A DNA stretch of 64,000 bases from Pseudobutyrivibrio sp. (GTDB lineage Bacteria; Bacillota; Clostridia; Lachnospirales; Lachnospiraceae). Position 1 is the first letter of the stretch. Every line of letters starts with the position of its first letter. The stretch lies in assembly GCA_017557435.1 (NCBI GenBank), contig JAFYYR010000028.1, positions 154,664-218,663 of the forward strand, written 5' to 3'. The notes beneath the pieces were generated by a model, which saw only the letters and a list, made by a program, of their open reading frames with translations, did not search any database and had not been told where the DNA came from. The translations under genes and the position numbers were made by a program. Below, in pieces: positions 50,808 to 58,179 of the stretch.

Positions 50808-51332
50808 CTATGGCATCTTGATTTTCCTTTTCAAATACCTATCAAAAACTGTTAAGATGTTACTCGTACATTTGCGATACTTCGAGACCGCAAGTTGTTT
50901 TTCATTAACTTGCTTTATCTCACCCTTCTTTTTAAAATTCAACGCCTGAGTTTTCTTTGCATCTTTGTGTATTGAATTTCCAACAAAAACCTCTTCAACA
51001 TCATGGCAAAACCAAACTAACTCATAACCATTATTTTTAGTATATGATATTATTTCATTTAATTCTTTCTGATGATCTGCATTTGATTCATAATTATCAG
51101 TATCAATACAATATACCACGACTGTTTCGCCTAATTTATAGTCTTTTGTTAATTGTTTTATCTTTCGTGTTACGTCTGTAGCTTTATACTTTGATTTGCC
51201 TCCCATGTTGACATAATTGATATTGAAATCATTTCCAATCTCATAAAATCGTCTCAAAGTTTCTCCCACATAGACATTATCAGTGCCTGATCTTTTATCA
51301 GCTTCCACACATATAATTATTTGTAATGCCAT
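50808..51332 (-). CDS. RloB/AbiLii-like (TOPRIM-type) partner of AAA15 ATPase
   Basis: A 174-residue protein with an OLD/RloB-like small domain. The N-terminal strand is LQIIICVEADKRSG with the acidic E/D pair, then VVVYCIDTDNYES with the DxD-like pair, then ELVWFCHDVEEVF. It begins three bases after the ATPase gene ends, as in AbiL and RloAB-type pairs. In these the ATPase senses infection and the RloB-like partner is thought to act as a nuclease. The short length matches RloB. The call rests on the pair, not on a single motif. Confidence 0.7.
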   Translation of the reverse strand: MALQIIICVEADKRSGTDNVYVGETLRRFYEIGNDFNINYVNMGGKSKYKATDVTRKIKQLTKDYKLGETVVVYCIDTDNYESNADHQKELNEIISYTKNNGYELVWFCHDVEEVFVGNSIHKDAKKTQALNFKKKGEIKQVNEKQLAVSKYRKCTSNILTVFDRYLKRKIKMP

Positions 51333-51335
51333 AAT

Positions 51336-52649
51336 TTACTCTCCAAACATTCCAATAAAATCAGCTGGTTCAATATTGAACGGAGAATGTTCAATCATTC
51401 CATTTTTATAATATCTATCTGGTGCTGCGTTACCAGTAACTTTCCAAGATACAAGTTTGTTATCCGACGAAAGAAAATCTATTGAATTTTTATTATTTTT
51501 AAGAACAGTCATTGGATCCAAATTATGTGTTGTGAAGCATAGCTGACCTTTTCCATAATACATAAAGTATTCAATCATTTTACATAAATAGATATCATTT
51601 AAATTCGAATCCATTTCGTCAATGAATGAAATACCGCCTGCATCAACATTTGCCAATGCATCATACATTCTAATTAGCTTTTTCACACCGGTACTTTCAA
51701 ACTCTTTATTTACAGAATACCCTTTATAATTAAGGACCAATTCGCATATATATTTATCTCCATCTAGCCTTTTGTCTATAGAGATAGACTCCAAATCCTT
51801 CTTGAAAATCTTTAAGAACTCTTGGAGTTTGTTTACCTTCTTTTCATAATTTTTTATTTTTCTTTTATCTACTATATCCCTTCCTTTAGAATCAAGATAA
51901 TCAATTTGTCTATCAATAAATGTGTTTATGATACCATCGCTGTCTTCTTTTATCATACCTTTACGAATCATATTCATTATCAAATACATTTCATGAGTAT
52001 CTTCCTCATCTAGATATGTACTAAGCGATACAAAAAAGACAAGCGTCATTATTGCATCCCTCTGTGCAAGATTCTCATCATCTAATTTGTAGTTAATGAA
52101 ATGCATCAAAAAAGAACTGTGTGATAACAAATTCATTGTATCTTTTTCAATTTCATCATAATTGTTCTTATCAACATCCAAATAACTCAATTTACCATTT
52201 TCTACATCAAAAACCGGAATATATTTTTTATCCTTTGTATATCCCCTAATAGACGCTAATGTTTCATGAATAATTTCATAAGAGTCACTTTTTTTCTCAA
52301 GCGTCAAACTATAAATATATGAATTTAATGATATTTCCTTATATGCGAATTCAACTTCAATCTTTAACTTCTTAGTCCTCTTATTTACTAATTCATCAAG
52401 CAACGATTGATTTTCTTGCTGCAACAAATAATTTTTGCTTAAAACAACCTTTTTCAGAATATTAACAGCTGTGACTATTCCGGTTTTGCCCGAACCATTC
52501 TCGCCATAAATAGCTTTAATTCTATATAGTTCAGGATCAAATTTTGTCAGTATCTTATTGTAAAAATTTAATTCTATTTCTTCTGCTATACTTTTTATAC
52601 CACTTACTCTTAATCTCAATAAATATATATTATTAGTCATATTATCCAC
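51336..52649 (-). CDS. AAA15-family ATPase, AbiLi-like
   Basis: A 437-residue protein. Walker A is AIYGENGSGKTGIVTAV (about 46-62). A long helical insert (about 65-330) follows, then the signature-like STGVKKLIRMYDALAN, Walker B GGISFIDEMDSNLN (about 340-353), and the His switch CFTTHNLDPM (about 372-381). This is the RecF/OLD-like ATPase of abortive-infection pairs; the RloB-like gene follows with a 3-base gap. It has a good promoter. The likely role is phage defence. Another AAA15 protein at 56259 lacks such a partner. Confidence 0.82.
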   Translation of the reverse strand: MDNMTNNIYLLRLRVSGIKSIAEEIELNFYNKILTKFDPELYRIKAIYGENGSGKTGIVTAVNILKKVVLSKNYLLQQENQSLLDELVNKRTKKLKIEVEFAYKEISLNSYIYSLTLEKKSDSYEIIHETLASIRGYTKDKKYIPVFDVENGKLSYLDVDKNNYDEIEKDTMNLLSHSSFLMHFINYKLDDENLAQRDAIMTLVFFVSLSTYLDEEDTHEMYLIMNMIRKGMIKEDSDGIINTFIDRQIDYLDSKGRDIVDKRKIKNYEKKVNKLQEFLKIFKKDLESISIDKRLDGDKYICELVLNYKGYSVNKEFESTGVKKLIRMYDALANVDAGGISFIDEMDSNLNDIYLCKMIEYFMYYGKGQLCFTTHNLDPMTVLKNNKNSIDFLSSDNKLVSWKVTGNAAPDRYYKNGMIEHSPFNIEPADFIGMFGE

Positions 52650-52663
52650 CTCACTTTACATAT

Positions 52664-52692
52664 ATAATAAGGCAGGGGTAGACATTTTTCAA
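52664..52692 (-). promoter_or_regulatory. SigA-type promoter of AbiL-like pair
   Basis: On the minus strand TTGAAA (52687-52692) and TATTAT (52664-52669) are 17 bases apart, about 15 bases upstream of the ATPase start, with GAGGTGG as ribosome binding site. The gap 52693-53002 holds no gene I can see. Confidence 0.65.
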
Positions 52693-53002
52693 TACATTTT
52701 GTAATATTTTCCGTTCCCCTAACAAGCTTATAAATAGAATTACAATAAAAATAAACCTGATACTTGCTTTAATTCTTCAACTACACTTAAAACCGAACCT
52801 CAGTGCCACATTCTTAAACATTAAGAATGATAGGTTTTTTGCAGACTTTTACATACTTCATAAGAATTTGCTCCTTCATAATTTAGACCTTGAACAATTA
52901 TCCAATAAGAAATAACAGAAACGAACTAAAACTATATCAATGAACAATATACCAACTGTATCTTTAATTAATTTATAAGATATAAGTCTGCACGGAAATG
53001 AC

Positions 53003-53119
53003 TTACCACTCTACATCAAATTCAAATGTTTGATTAAACTTATCAAGCGCAATTTGCATAGCTGCAATCTTTGAATCAATTTCCTCCGTTAAATTTACTC
53101 GTCTTTTGTTTCTGTAAAC
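53003..53119 (-). pseudogene. C-terminal coding fragment, unknown
   Basis: A minus-strand frame reads VYRNKRRVNLTEEIDSKIAA and ends with KFNQTFEFDVEW and a stop. It has no start but protein-like composition. It is probably a remnant of a gene whose body was deleted. Its family is unknown. Confidence 0.35.
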
Positions 53120-53144
53120 AGATTATCATCTCACCTACTGTATG

Positions 53145-53450
53145 TCATTGAACAGATAGTTCAATTTTATATTTAAATCCTATAATGCCAAAAGGAGAAG
53201 GCTTTAAGCCTTCTCCTTCTACATCATGTCGTATAATCAAATCATTGATATCAGCATCATATAGCTGCATCAATGCAAACATTGTATCAACCTGTGGATA
53301 TCCTCTTCCGGTCTCATACTTGTACACAGCTTGGTCAGATTCAAATCCAAGATATTCTCTAACCTCACTAACTTTAAGATTCTTTTCCTTACGAAGTCGT
53401 CTGAGATTTTTTCCCACAACTTCCATATCAAAGTATGGTCTGCTCTGCAT
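53145..53450 (-). CDS. XRE-family HTH regulator (101 residues)
   Basis: An HTH_3 domain at about residues 12-66: NLRRLRKEKNLKVSEVREYL, the turn GFESDQAVYKYETGRGYP and LMQLYDADINDLI. The C-terminal extension is short. It probably represses its own gene; a palindrome TTAAACTA/TAGTTTAA lies 20 bases upstream of its start. It may belong to a former mobile element, as it is next to a deletion remnant and a toxin-antitoxin module. Confidence 0.85.
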   Translation of the reverse strand: MQSRPYFDMEVVGKNLRRLRKEKNLKVSEVREYLGFESDQAVYKYETGRGYPQVDTMFALMQLYDADINDLIIRHDVEGEGLKPSPFGIIGFKYKIELSVQ

Positions 53451-53469
53451 GCTCCCTCCTTCTGCACTA

Positions 53470-53493
53470 TTAAACTAGTGCGCGATAGTTTAA
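53470..53493. promoter_or_regulatory. Operator-like palindrome before XRE gene
   Basis: TTAAACTA, 8 bases (GTGCGCGA), TAGTTTAA is perfectly symmetric in its arms and lies upstream of the 53145-53450 regulator. Confidence 0.55.
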
Positions 53494-53693
53494 AAAAAGG
53501 ATCATAGCCATAACGGATTTATATTTACTGACCGCTAGGCGTTATTACAGATTAGCATTTTAGGCAAATAGTGTAAATAGTTTTTTTCTAAGCAAATCTT
53601 AATTCGTAATACGACAAATATACATCCAATATTTGCAGATTTTATGCAAAAGCCGAATTTATATTTTCCAACTAATAAAAAATATATATGCCC

Positions 53694-54038
53694 CTATAAA
53701 TCAAGAAGCGCTTTTGCGTATCCCATTATTCTCTCACGCTGCTTTGGCTCCATACTATTATAAGCAACCATCAACTCGCCCAATTCCGATTGTTTATCTA
53801 TTACGTAATAATTAGTCTTTTTCCCTCTGTTTCCATCTTCCTCAATACCAGAAAGAAGCCACTCTGGTGTTATGCTAAGTACCTTACAGATAATCATGAT
53901 CTTATCTGTGCCTGGATTTGTTTTTTTCTTTCGCCAATCACTAATTGTACTCTGTGGAATGCCTGTCTTTTCAGAAAAGTCCTTTTGAGATATCTTCCTC
54001 TCATCTAAAATCTGAAGTATACGCTCACTTGCCGTCAT
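53694..54038 (-). CDS. XRE-family HTH regulator (114 residues)
   Basis: A HTH domain at about residues 4-60: ILQILDERKISQKDFSEKTG, IPQSTISDWRKKKTNPG and ICKVLSITPEWLLSG. A C-terminal helical tail ends AYNSMEPKQRERIMGYAKAL. It could act as a repressor; the short palindrome TATAAA/TTTATA lies upstream. The next gene upstream is a toxin, so it might be part of that module, though the toxin has its own antitoxin. Confidence 0.88.
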   Translation of the reverse strand: MTASERILQILDERKISQKDFSEKTGIPQSTISDWRKKKTNPGTDKIMIICKVLSITPEWLLSGIEEDGNRGKKTNYYVIDKQSELGELMVAYNSMEPKQRERIMGYAKALLDL

Positions 54039-54066
54039 ACTACCACTCCTTGTTATAATAATCTGA

Positions 54067-54086
54067 TATAAAGTGCACCGTTTATA
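54067..54086. promoter_or_regulatory. Operator-like palindrome before second XRE gene
   Basis: TATAAA, GTGCACCG and TTTATA with perfectly symmetric arms, about 29 bases upstream of the start at 54038. Confidence 0.45.
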
Positions 54087-54101
54087 CTAGACAAACTGTT
54101 A

Positions 54102-54434
54102 TCAGTCTCCCCAATACTCTACACTCTCTTGCGTCCTTAAATTTACTCCGAACATCGCATTTAAGAAATCTTCCCGTTCATTAAATACTTCTGTAATATA
54201 TATTAACTTTTTATTTTTATCTATTCTGTAAAAAATATAGTGTTTTAAAATATGCAAGCACCTATATGGATTAGGTATTCCGATATAATCTTCTACTAGC
54301 GCTCCTTTTTTCGGCATTACAGATAATTCTTGAATTGATGATCTAATCTTTTGATATGTTTTACAGCCATATACAGTCTTTATATCTTTTAATTTATCAA
54401 CTGCATCTGGTGAATACTTTATTTTCATTAACAA
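54102..54434 (-). CDS. RelE/ParE-superfamily toxin (110 residues)
   Basis: MKIKYSPDAVDKLKDIKTVYG at the start, and a core HILKHYIFYRIDKNKKLIYI with EVFNEREDFLNAMFG. This is the RelE/ParE strand-helix pattern, including the basic residues. It starts one base after the stop of the antitoxin gene. Toxins of this family are ribosome-dependent mRNA nucleases or gyrase poisons; which one cannot be told. Confidence 0.88.
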   Translation of the reverse strand: MLMKIKYSPDAVDKLKDIKTVYGCKTYQKIRSSIQELSVMPKKGALVEDYIGIPNPYRCLHILKHYIFYRIDKNKKLIYITEVFNEREDFLNAMFGVNLRTQESVEYWGD

Positions 54435-54689
54435 TTACTCTCCAATCAATTCATCTAAGTCATCATCATCTATCCATCCCTCTGATGAAGCTCTTTCTTC
54501 TGCCTCCTTAAGATGTGAAAACAACGAGTACGCTGCGCGATATTTATCCAATTCGTCTATTTCTTCCATTTTAAGGATTGCATACTCTCCCCTACCATTT
54601 CTTGTTAAATAAACCCTACTTGTATTATCTACTTCATTTAAAACTTCAGTGTAATTTCTTAAATCTGATATAGGCTTTATATTTGGCAT
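54435..54689 (-). CDS. YefM/Phd-type antitoxin (84 residues)
   Basis: The start is the ATG of MPNIKPISDLRNYTEV (54687-54689), since AAAGGAGGTG precedes it. A Phd/YefM DNA-binding N-terminal half contains SDLRNYTEVLNEV and VYLTRNGRGEYAILKMEEI. An acidic C-terminal part (DDDDLDELIGE) probably wraps the toxin. The order antitoxin then toxin is the usual one. A well-formed promoter and inverted repeats upstream support autoregulation. Confidence 0.9.
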   Translation of the reverse strand: MPNIKPISDLRNYTEVLNEVDNTSRVYLTRNGRGEYAILKMEEIDELDKYRAAYSLFSHLKEAEERASSEGWIDDDDLDELIGE

Positions 54690-54725
54690 ACCGAACACCT
54701 CCTTTTTTCTAATTGTAAAACCCAT

Positions 54726-54849
54726 GCTGCAAATTTGCAAGTGAATTTGCAGCGTTAGGCAGAACGTATTTCGGATGCACTATTTTCTCTTCCCGTTTTT
54801 TAATAAATCCTATTTTACGTATTCTACTATCTCATAAAATAGGTGTCAA
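54726..54849 (-). promoter_or_regulatory. Toxin-antitoxin promoter and operators
   Basis: On the minus strand TTGACA (54844-54849) and TAGAAT (54821-54826) are 17 bases apart. CCTATTTTA-type boxes flank and lie inside the promoter (about 54810-54875). A perfect inverted repeat GCTGCAAATT/AATTTGCAGC (54726-54753) lies between promoter and antitoxin start. Confidence 0.65.
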
Positions 54850-55054
54850 CATTTTTGTCTCCACCTATTTTGTAACATTTCCCTAGCCCCCTAATATTTC
54901 ACTCATCACAATTATTAAGTTAACCGTATATAATCGAATCACCTTCAACAAATCAGCTTACGTATCAACTCTTCAATTGGTTCTACCCTATAAAAGTGGA
55001 CACGATTCGATTTAATGGGTACTATTAAATCATACACCAAAAGGAGGTATTCGT

Positions 55055-55339
55055 ATGTCCACACGTCAAACTCGTTATGACGAAGATTTCAAAAGAACTC
55101 TTGTAGATCTTTATCACAACGGTAAAACTCAAAGTGCTCTGTGTAAAGAATACGGCGTAAGCCTAACCGCTTTGTCTCGTTGGATTAAGCAATACTCTAC
55201 CGTCGAGACTGATGATGGGCAAATCCTTACTGCTAAGCAGATTTCTGAGCTTCAAAAGCGTAATGCTCAACTTGAAGAAGAAAACATGATATTAAAAAAA
55301 GCGATTGCCATCTTCACGCCACACTCGAGCAACGATTAG
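55055..55339 (+). CDS. IS3-family transposase OrfA (HTH)
   Basis: A 94-residue helix-turn-helix protein: RYDEDFKRTLVDLYHNGKTQ, EYGVSLTALSRWIKQYS, and a C-terminal leucine-zipper-like stretch LQKRNAQLEEENMILKKAIA. The AAGGAGG ribosome binding site is good. It gives a DNA-binding domain on its own, or an OrfAB fusion after frameshifting at seven A (55294-55300). Confidence 0.93.
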   Translation: MSTRQTRYDEDFKRTLVDLYHNGKTQSALCKEYGVSLTALSRWIKQYSTVETDDGQILTAKQISELQKRNAQLEEENMILKKAIAIFTPHSSND

Positions 55340-56196
55340 ATGCTATTCATAAGCTCCGCAGCCAGCATGATGTCAAAACTCTTTGCCGGGTTCTTCATGT
55401 AAATAGGAGCACTTATTACAAGCATTTTTATTCTGAGCCTGCTCCAAGAACAAACATTAATCAGCAAATCAAAGTTGATATTCTACAGATTTATACTGAT
55501 TATGATAAAAGTATTGGCGCATATAAAATCCGCCGTGTTCTTGAGCGAGATTATGGCATTGCCATCAGTGTCGGCAGAGTGTACCGACTTATGGCTACAA
55601 TGGATTTACCAAAGATGTCTACTGCCAAACCCAAATGGAAAGGCCATCATAATGACAATGGGCCTTGTATAAATCATCTCCAGCAGGCTTTTAATCAACA
55701 AGCTCCAAACTTAGTTTGGGCTAGTGATTTTACTTATATTAAAGTCAACGGAAAAGATAACTATCTTTGCGTTGTCTTAGATCTATTTTCTAGGAAAGTA
55801 ATAGGTTGGCATGTTGCCTCTAGGCATGATGTCAATCTTACTATTAATACCTTTAACAAGGCTTATGAGAATCGCGGATGCCCTGATTATGTGCTTTTTC
55901 ACTCTGACCGCGGTTCTGAGTACACTGCCTTCTCATTCCGTCAAAGACTAGATAAATGCAATGTTATTCAATCATTTTCAAAGAAAGGTTATCCTTATGA
56001 TAACGCTTGCTGCGAGAGCTTCTTCAAGCAGATGAAAAGAGAGGAACTCAATCGTCATCGCTACCACTCTTTAAAAGATTTATATCTATCTTGTTTTGAA
56101 TATATAGAAAGATACAACTCAAAGCGACCACATTCTTCGCTAGGATATTTGACTCCTAATGAAGTAGAAGATTTATTCTGGGCTAGGCAGCATTAG
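55294..56196 (+). CDS. IS3-family transposase OrfB (DDE integrase core)
   Basis: This frame, -1 relative to orfA, is open from the slippery A7 (55294-55300) to the stop at 56194-56196, with no suitable independent start early on, so it should be made by programmed frameshifting. The integrase core shows the first Asp in VWASDFTYIKVNG, the second in LFHSDRGSEY and the Glu in NACCESFFKQMKRE. The C-terminal SKRPHSSLGYLTP is typical of IS150-like enzymes. It seems intact. Confidence 0.92.
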   Translation, partial: KKSDCHLHATLEQRLDAIHKLRSQHDVKTLCRVLHVNRSTYYKHFYSEPAPRTNINQQIKVDILQIYTDYDKSIGAYKIRRVLERDYGIAISVGRVYRLMATMDLPKMSTAKPKWKGHHNDNGPCINHLQQAFNQQAPNLVWASDFTYIKVNGKDNYLCVVLDLFSRKVIGWHVASRHDVNLTINTFNKAYENRGCPDYVLFHSDRGSEYTAFSFRQRLDKCNVIQSFSKKGYPYDNACCESFFKQMKREELNRHRYHSLKDLYLSCFEYIERYNSKRPHSSLGYLTPNEVEDLFWARQH

Positions 56197-56258
56197 TCTG
56201 CCTTCCTGGAATTTTACTAATCAAATTGTGTCCACTAGCTTGACTGTATTGCAGTAGT

Positions 56259-57533
56259 CTATTCACCATCTAATGCAGCCTCCTTAGTATTTCCCTTAAT
56301 ACTCAGCAATGTTTTTATTAACTCTGGATCAGGCAATGCGGCAAAAGCACCTTTACGATATTTTTCAATGATATCAGATGTATCTCTCACCCCATTTTCA
56401 GCAGTAAAGTCTGCAAGAGAATATACATATACACCGTCATCATCCTTATCTACAAACCAGATTTGTTCCTTTCTAAACAAACGCTTGCAATCCATCAAAT
56501 TGATATCATGTACAGTAAATATCATTTGAGCATCATCATTCAACTCATTATTAAACATTGCAACAGTTGCTCTAGTAAGCTTAAAGTGAATACTACTATC
56601 TAGCTCGTCTACAATAAGAATACGCCCTTTCTCCAAAGCTTCTATTACATAACTAGCAATAGCGGCTATCTTCTTTGTGCCAGTAGAATCAAATAACATA
56701 CTAGGTACATGAACACCCTTATATGTAGATACAAGTCTTATTTGCTCCATAACCTTATCAGCAAATACAAGTACATCCTCATCAGGTTTTTCATTATCAC
56801 CTGCATTTACCTTTATATCATTCATCTCTACATACTCGAAATTATCCATATAAAGATCTGCATTCTTGATAAATTCTACAACCTTATCTTGCAAACCATT
56901 TTTATTCTTCATTAATTCGATAGTATGCTCCATTGGGATATTATTCATGTTAATAATATCTATCTTCTCAGCAAATCCTGTAAGAATTTGTTTCATCTCA
57001 TCAACACTTGCGAACTTACTTGTATCAATCAGATGGAAAAGCACATTATTTTTAGCTACAACAGGCATCATCTGCTCTAAGTCAGTATCTATACAACTAT
57101 ACTCATCCTTTAATGTATCTCTCTTTAACCAACAAATCTCTTTTTCATTGTTATACTGATCCTTAAGTATTTCGATAAATGATTCATATAGATACTCTTT
57201 TTTTTCAGTATCATATTTAAAATCATATTCAAACTTTCTTCCTAAATGGAGAAATGTTATTCCTAACTCACATATCTCATTATCTGTAAATATATTGGAC
57301 ATTAATGTATTACCTCGATTGAGTAAAACACTTTTCATCGCCCTAATACATCTTATAAGACAAGTTTTTCCAGAATTATTTGGACCGTAAATACCTACCG
57401 TCTTTAAAACATTAAAATTATTTTCTCTATGTACATTTGATGCAAATTTCTTATTACGCATGTCAGCCTTCATAGAAAGAGAAACCTGTTCATCAAATGC
57501 ATAACAATTCTTTGCTCTTACTTCAATAATCAT
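56259..57533 (-). CDS. AAA15-family ATPase, orphan
   Basis: About 424 residues from the ATG at 57531-57533 (MIIEVRAKNC). GTGGAGG lies 8 bases upstream; a longer start is less supported. Walker A is GIYGPNNSGKTCLIR, Walker B is RILIVDELDSSIHFKL, the signature region is STGTKKIAAIASYV and the His switch is IFTVHDINLM. Such ATPases are typical of abortive infection and related defence. No RloB partner follows; the IS3 element lies just downstream (23 bases) and may have displaced it. A 21-bp perfect inverted repeat lies 40 bases upstream. Confidence 0.85.
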   Translation of the reverse strand: MIIEVRAKNCYAFDEQVSLSMKADMRNKKFASNVHRENNFNVLKTVGIYGPNNSGKTCLIRCIRAMKSVLLNRGNTLMSNIFTDNEICELGITFLHLGRKFEYDFKYDTEKKEYLYESFIEILKDQYNNEKEICWLKRDTLKDEYSCIDTDLEQMMPVVAKNNVLFHLIDTSKFASVDEMKQILTGFAEKIDIINMNNIPMEHTIELMKNKNGLQDKVVEFIKNADLYMDNFEYVEMNDIKVNAGDNEKPDEDVLVFADKVMEQIRLVSTYKGVHVPSMLFDSTGTKKIAAIASYVIEALEKGRILIVDELDSSIHFKLTRATVAMFNNELNDDAQMIFTVHDINLMDCKRLFRKEQIWFVDKDDDGVYVYSLADFTAENGVRDTSDIIEKYRKGAFAALPDPELIKTLLSIKGNTKEAALDGE

Positions 57534-57573
57534 CGCACATTCCTCCACTTGCAACTCCCTCAACATAATTATA

Positions 57574-57622
57574 GCATCTAATATTTTTTATGCAATCTTT
57601 TTGCATAAAAAATATTAGATGC
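57574..57622. repeat. Perfect 21-bp inverted repeat
   Basis: GCATCTAATATTTTTTATGC plus A at 57574-57594 and its exact complement at 57602-57622, with a 7-base loop. It lies between the ATPase gene and the AGTTATAGA repeats and may be an operator or a leader hairpin. Confidence 0.75.
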
Positions 57623-57623
57623 C

Positions 57624-57690
57624 TTCTATAACTCTCTATAACTTTTTATTTCTTCTATAACTCTCTATAACTTTCTATAACTTTTCCCAA
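57624..57690 (-). repeat. AGTTATAGA tandem repeat, copy set 2
   Basis: Five units of GTTATAGA(A/G)A-like sequence, grouped as two and three with AAATAAAA between. The two-unit array at 50745-50773 has the same unit and the same AAATAAAA neighbour. Confidence 0.6.
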
Positions 57691-57693
57691 ACA

Positions 57694-57719
57694 AAAAAAG
57701 CGGCAGCACAGCCACCGCT
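57694..57719 (-). terminator. Intrinsic terminator after 57.7-kb gene
   Basis: On the minus strand AGCGG, TGGCTGTGCTG, CCGCT then TTTTTTTG, 18 bases after the stop. Confidence 0.7.
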
Positions 57720-57736
57720 CAAATACATATTCATTT

Positions 57737-57979
57737 CTACAACTCCGGCGGACTACACTTGCTGCAAGGCTCATATCCCTCAGCAACCGCATCCTCCAAA
57801 CTCTTCTCTATCTTGCTCTTCTTCAGATATTTGCATCCGTCCGCATGGTACTTCTCCCCAGTCTTGGTCACATAAACAACCGTCGTCCCATCGGCCGCTC
57901 TCACCGGCAACGGCGGATTAAAAGCCACAATGAATACCAGGGAAAAGATTACAGCACAAAACTTCTTTGCTCGATTCAT
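57737..57979 (-). CDS. Secreted small Cys-motif protein (80 residues)
   Basis: Start is the ATG of MNRAKKFCAV (57977-57979), with GGAGGTGGTTGAG upstream. A signal peptide (about 1-30, ending near VRAAD) is followed by VYVTKTGEKYHADGCKYLKK and SLEDAVAEGYEPCSKCSPPE. The C-x-YLK and C-x2-C pattern is that of the small Ada-like/nuclease-tail domain (TxxGxxYHxxxCxYL...GYxPCxxC) which probably binds a metal. It may be a secreted, metal-binding accessory. The leader has GC-rich hairpins. Confidence 0.78.
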   Translation of the reverse strand: MNRAKKFCAVIFSLVFIVAFNPPLPVRAADGTTVVYVTKTGEKYHADGCKYLKKSKIEKSLEDAVAEGYEPCSKCSPPEL

Positions 57980-58064
57980 CTCAACCACCTCCGTGTAGTT
58001 AGTACGCAACATTATAGGATGAAGTTGTTATATAAATGTGAACGTGAATTATGTTACCATTCCA

Positions 58065-58153
58065 AGCAGCCCGCTCCGCGGCCAGGTCTCCCCGACTCCC
58101 GAGACCACTCGCTGCCGCGAGCAAGGTGGGATTGAAAATCGGCTTCGCCGATG
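58065..58153. other. GC-rich hairpin cluster
   Basis: GGTCTCCCCGACTCCCGAGACC, CTCGCTGCCGCGAG and ATCGGCTTCGCCGAT are three short hairpins in a patch much richer in GC than its surroundings. The last one, read on the minus strand, precedes TTTTC and may terminate the broken gene ending at 58180. Confidence 0.45.
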
Positions 58154-58179
58154 GATGTAAATATATACCATTCTTTTCA

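Larger units (their letters stand above)
54995..56236 (+). mobile_element. IS3-family (IS150-like) insertion sequence
   Basis: The left terminal repeat AGTGGACACGATTCGATT (54995-55012) and the right end (56219-56236, complement AGTGGACACAATTTGATT) match at 16 of 18. It contains overlapping orfA and orfB, with a -1 frameshift signal. No clear target duplication is seen. It lies between a toxin-antitoxin module and a AAA15 ATPase gene. Confidence 0.9.

Noticed and set aside
50691-57690. CRISPR array from the AGTTATAGA repeats
   Set aside because: The units are about 10 bases with no spacers of constant length, and no cas genes are present.
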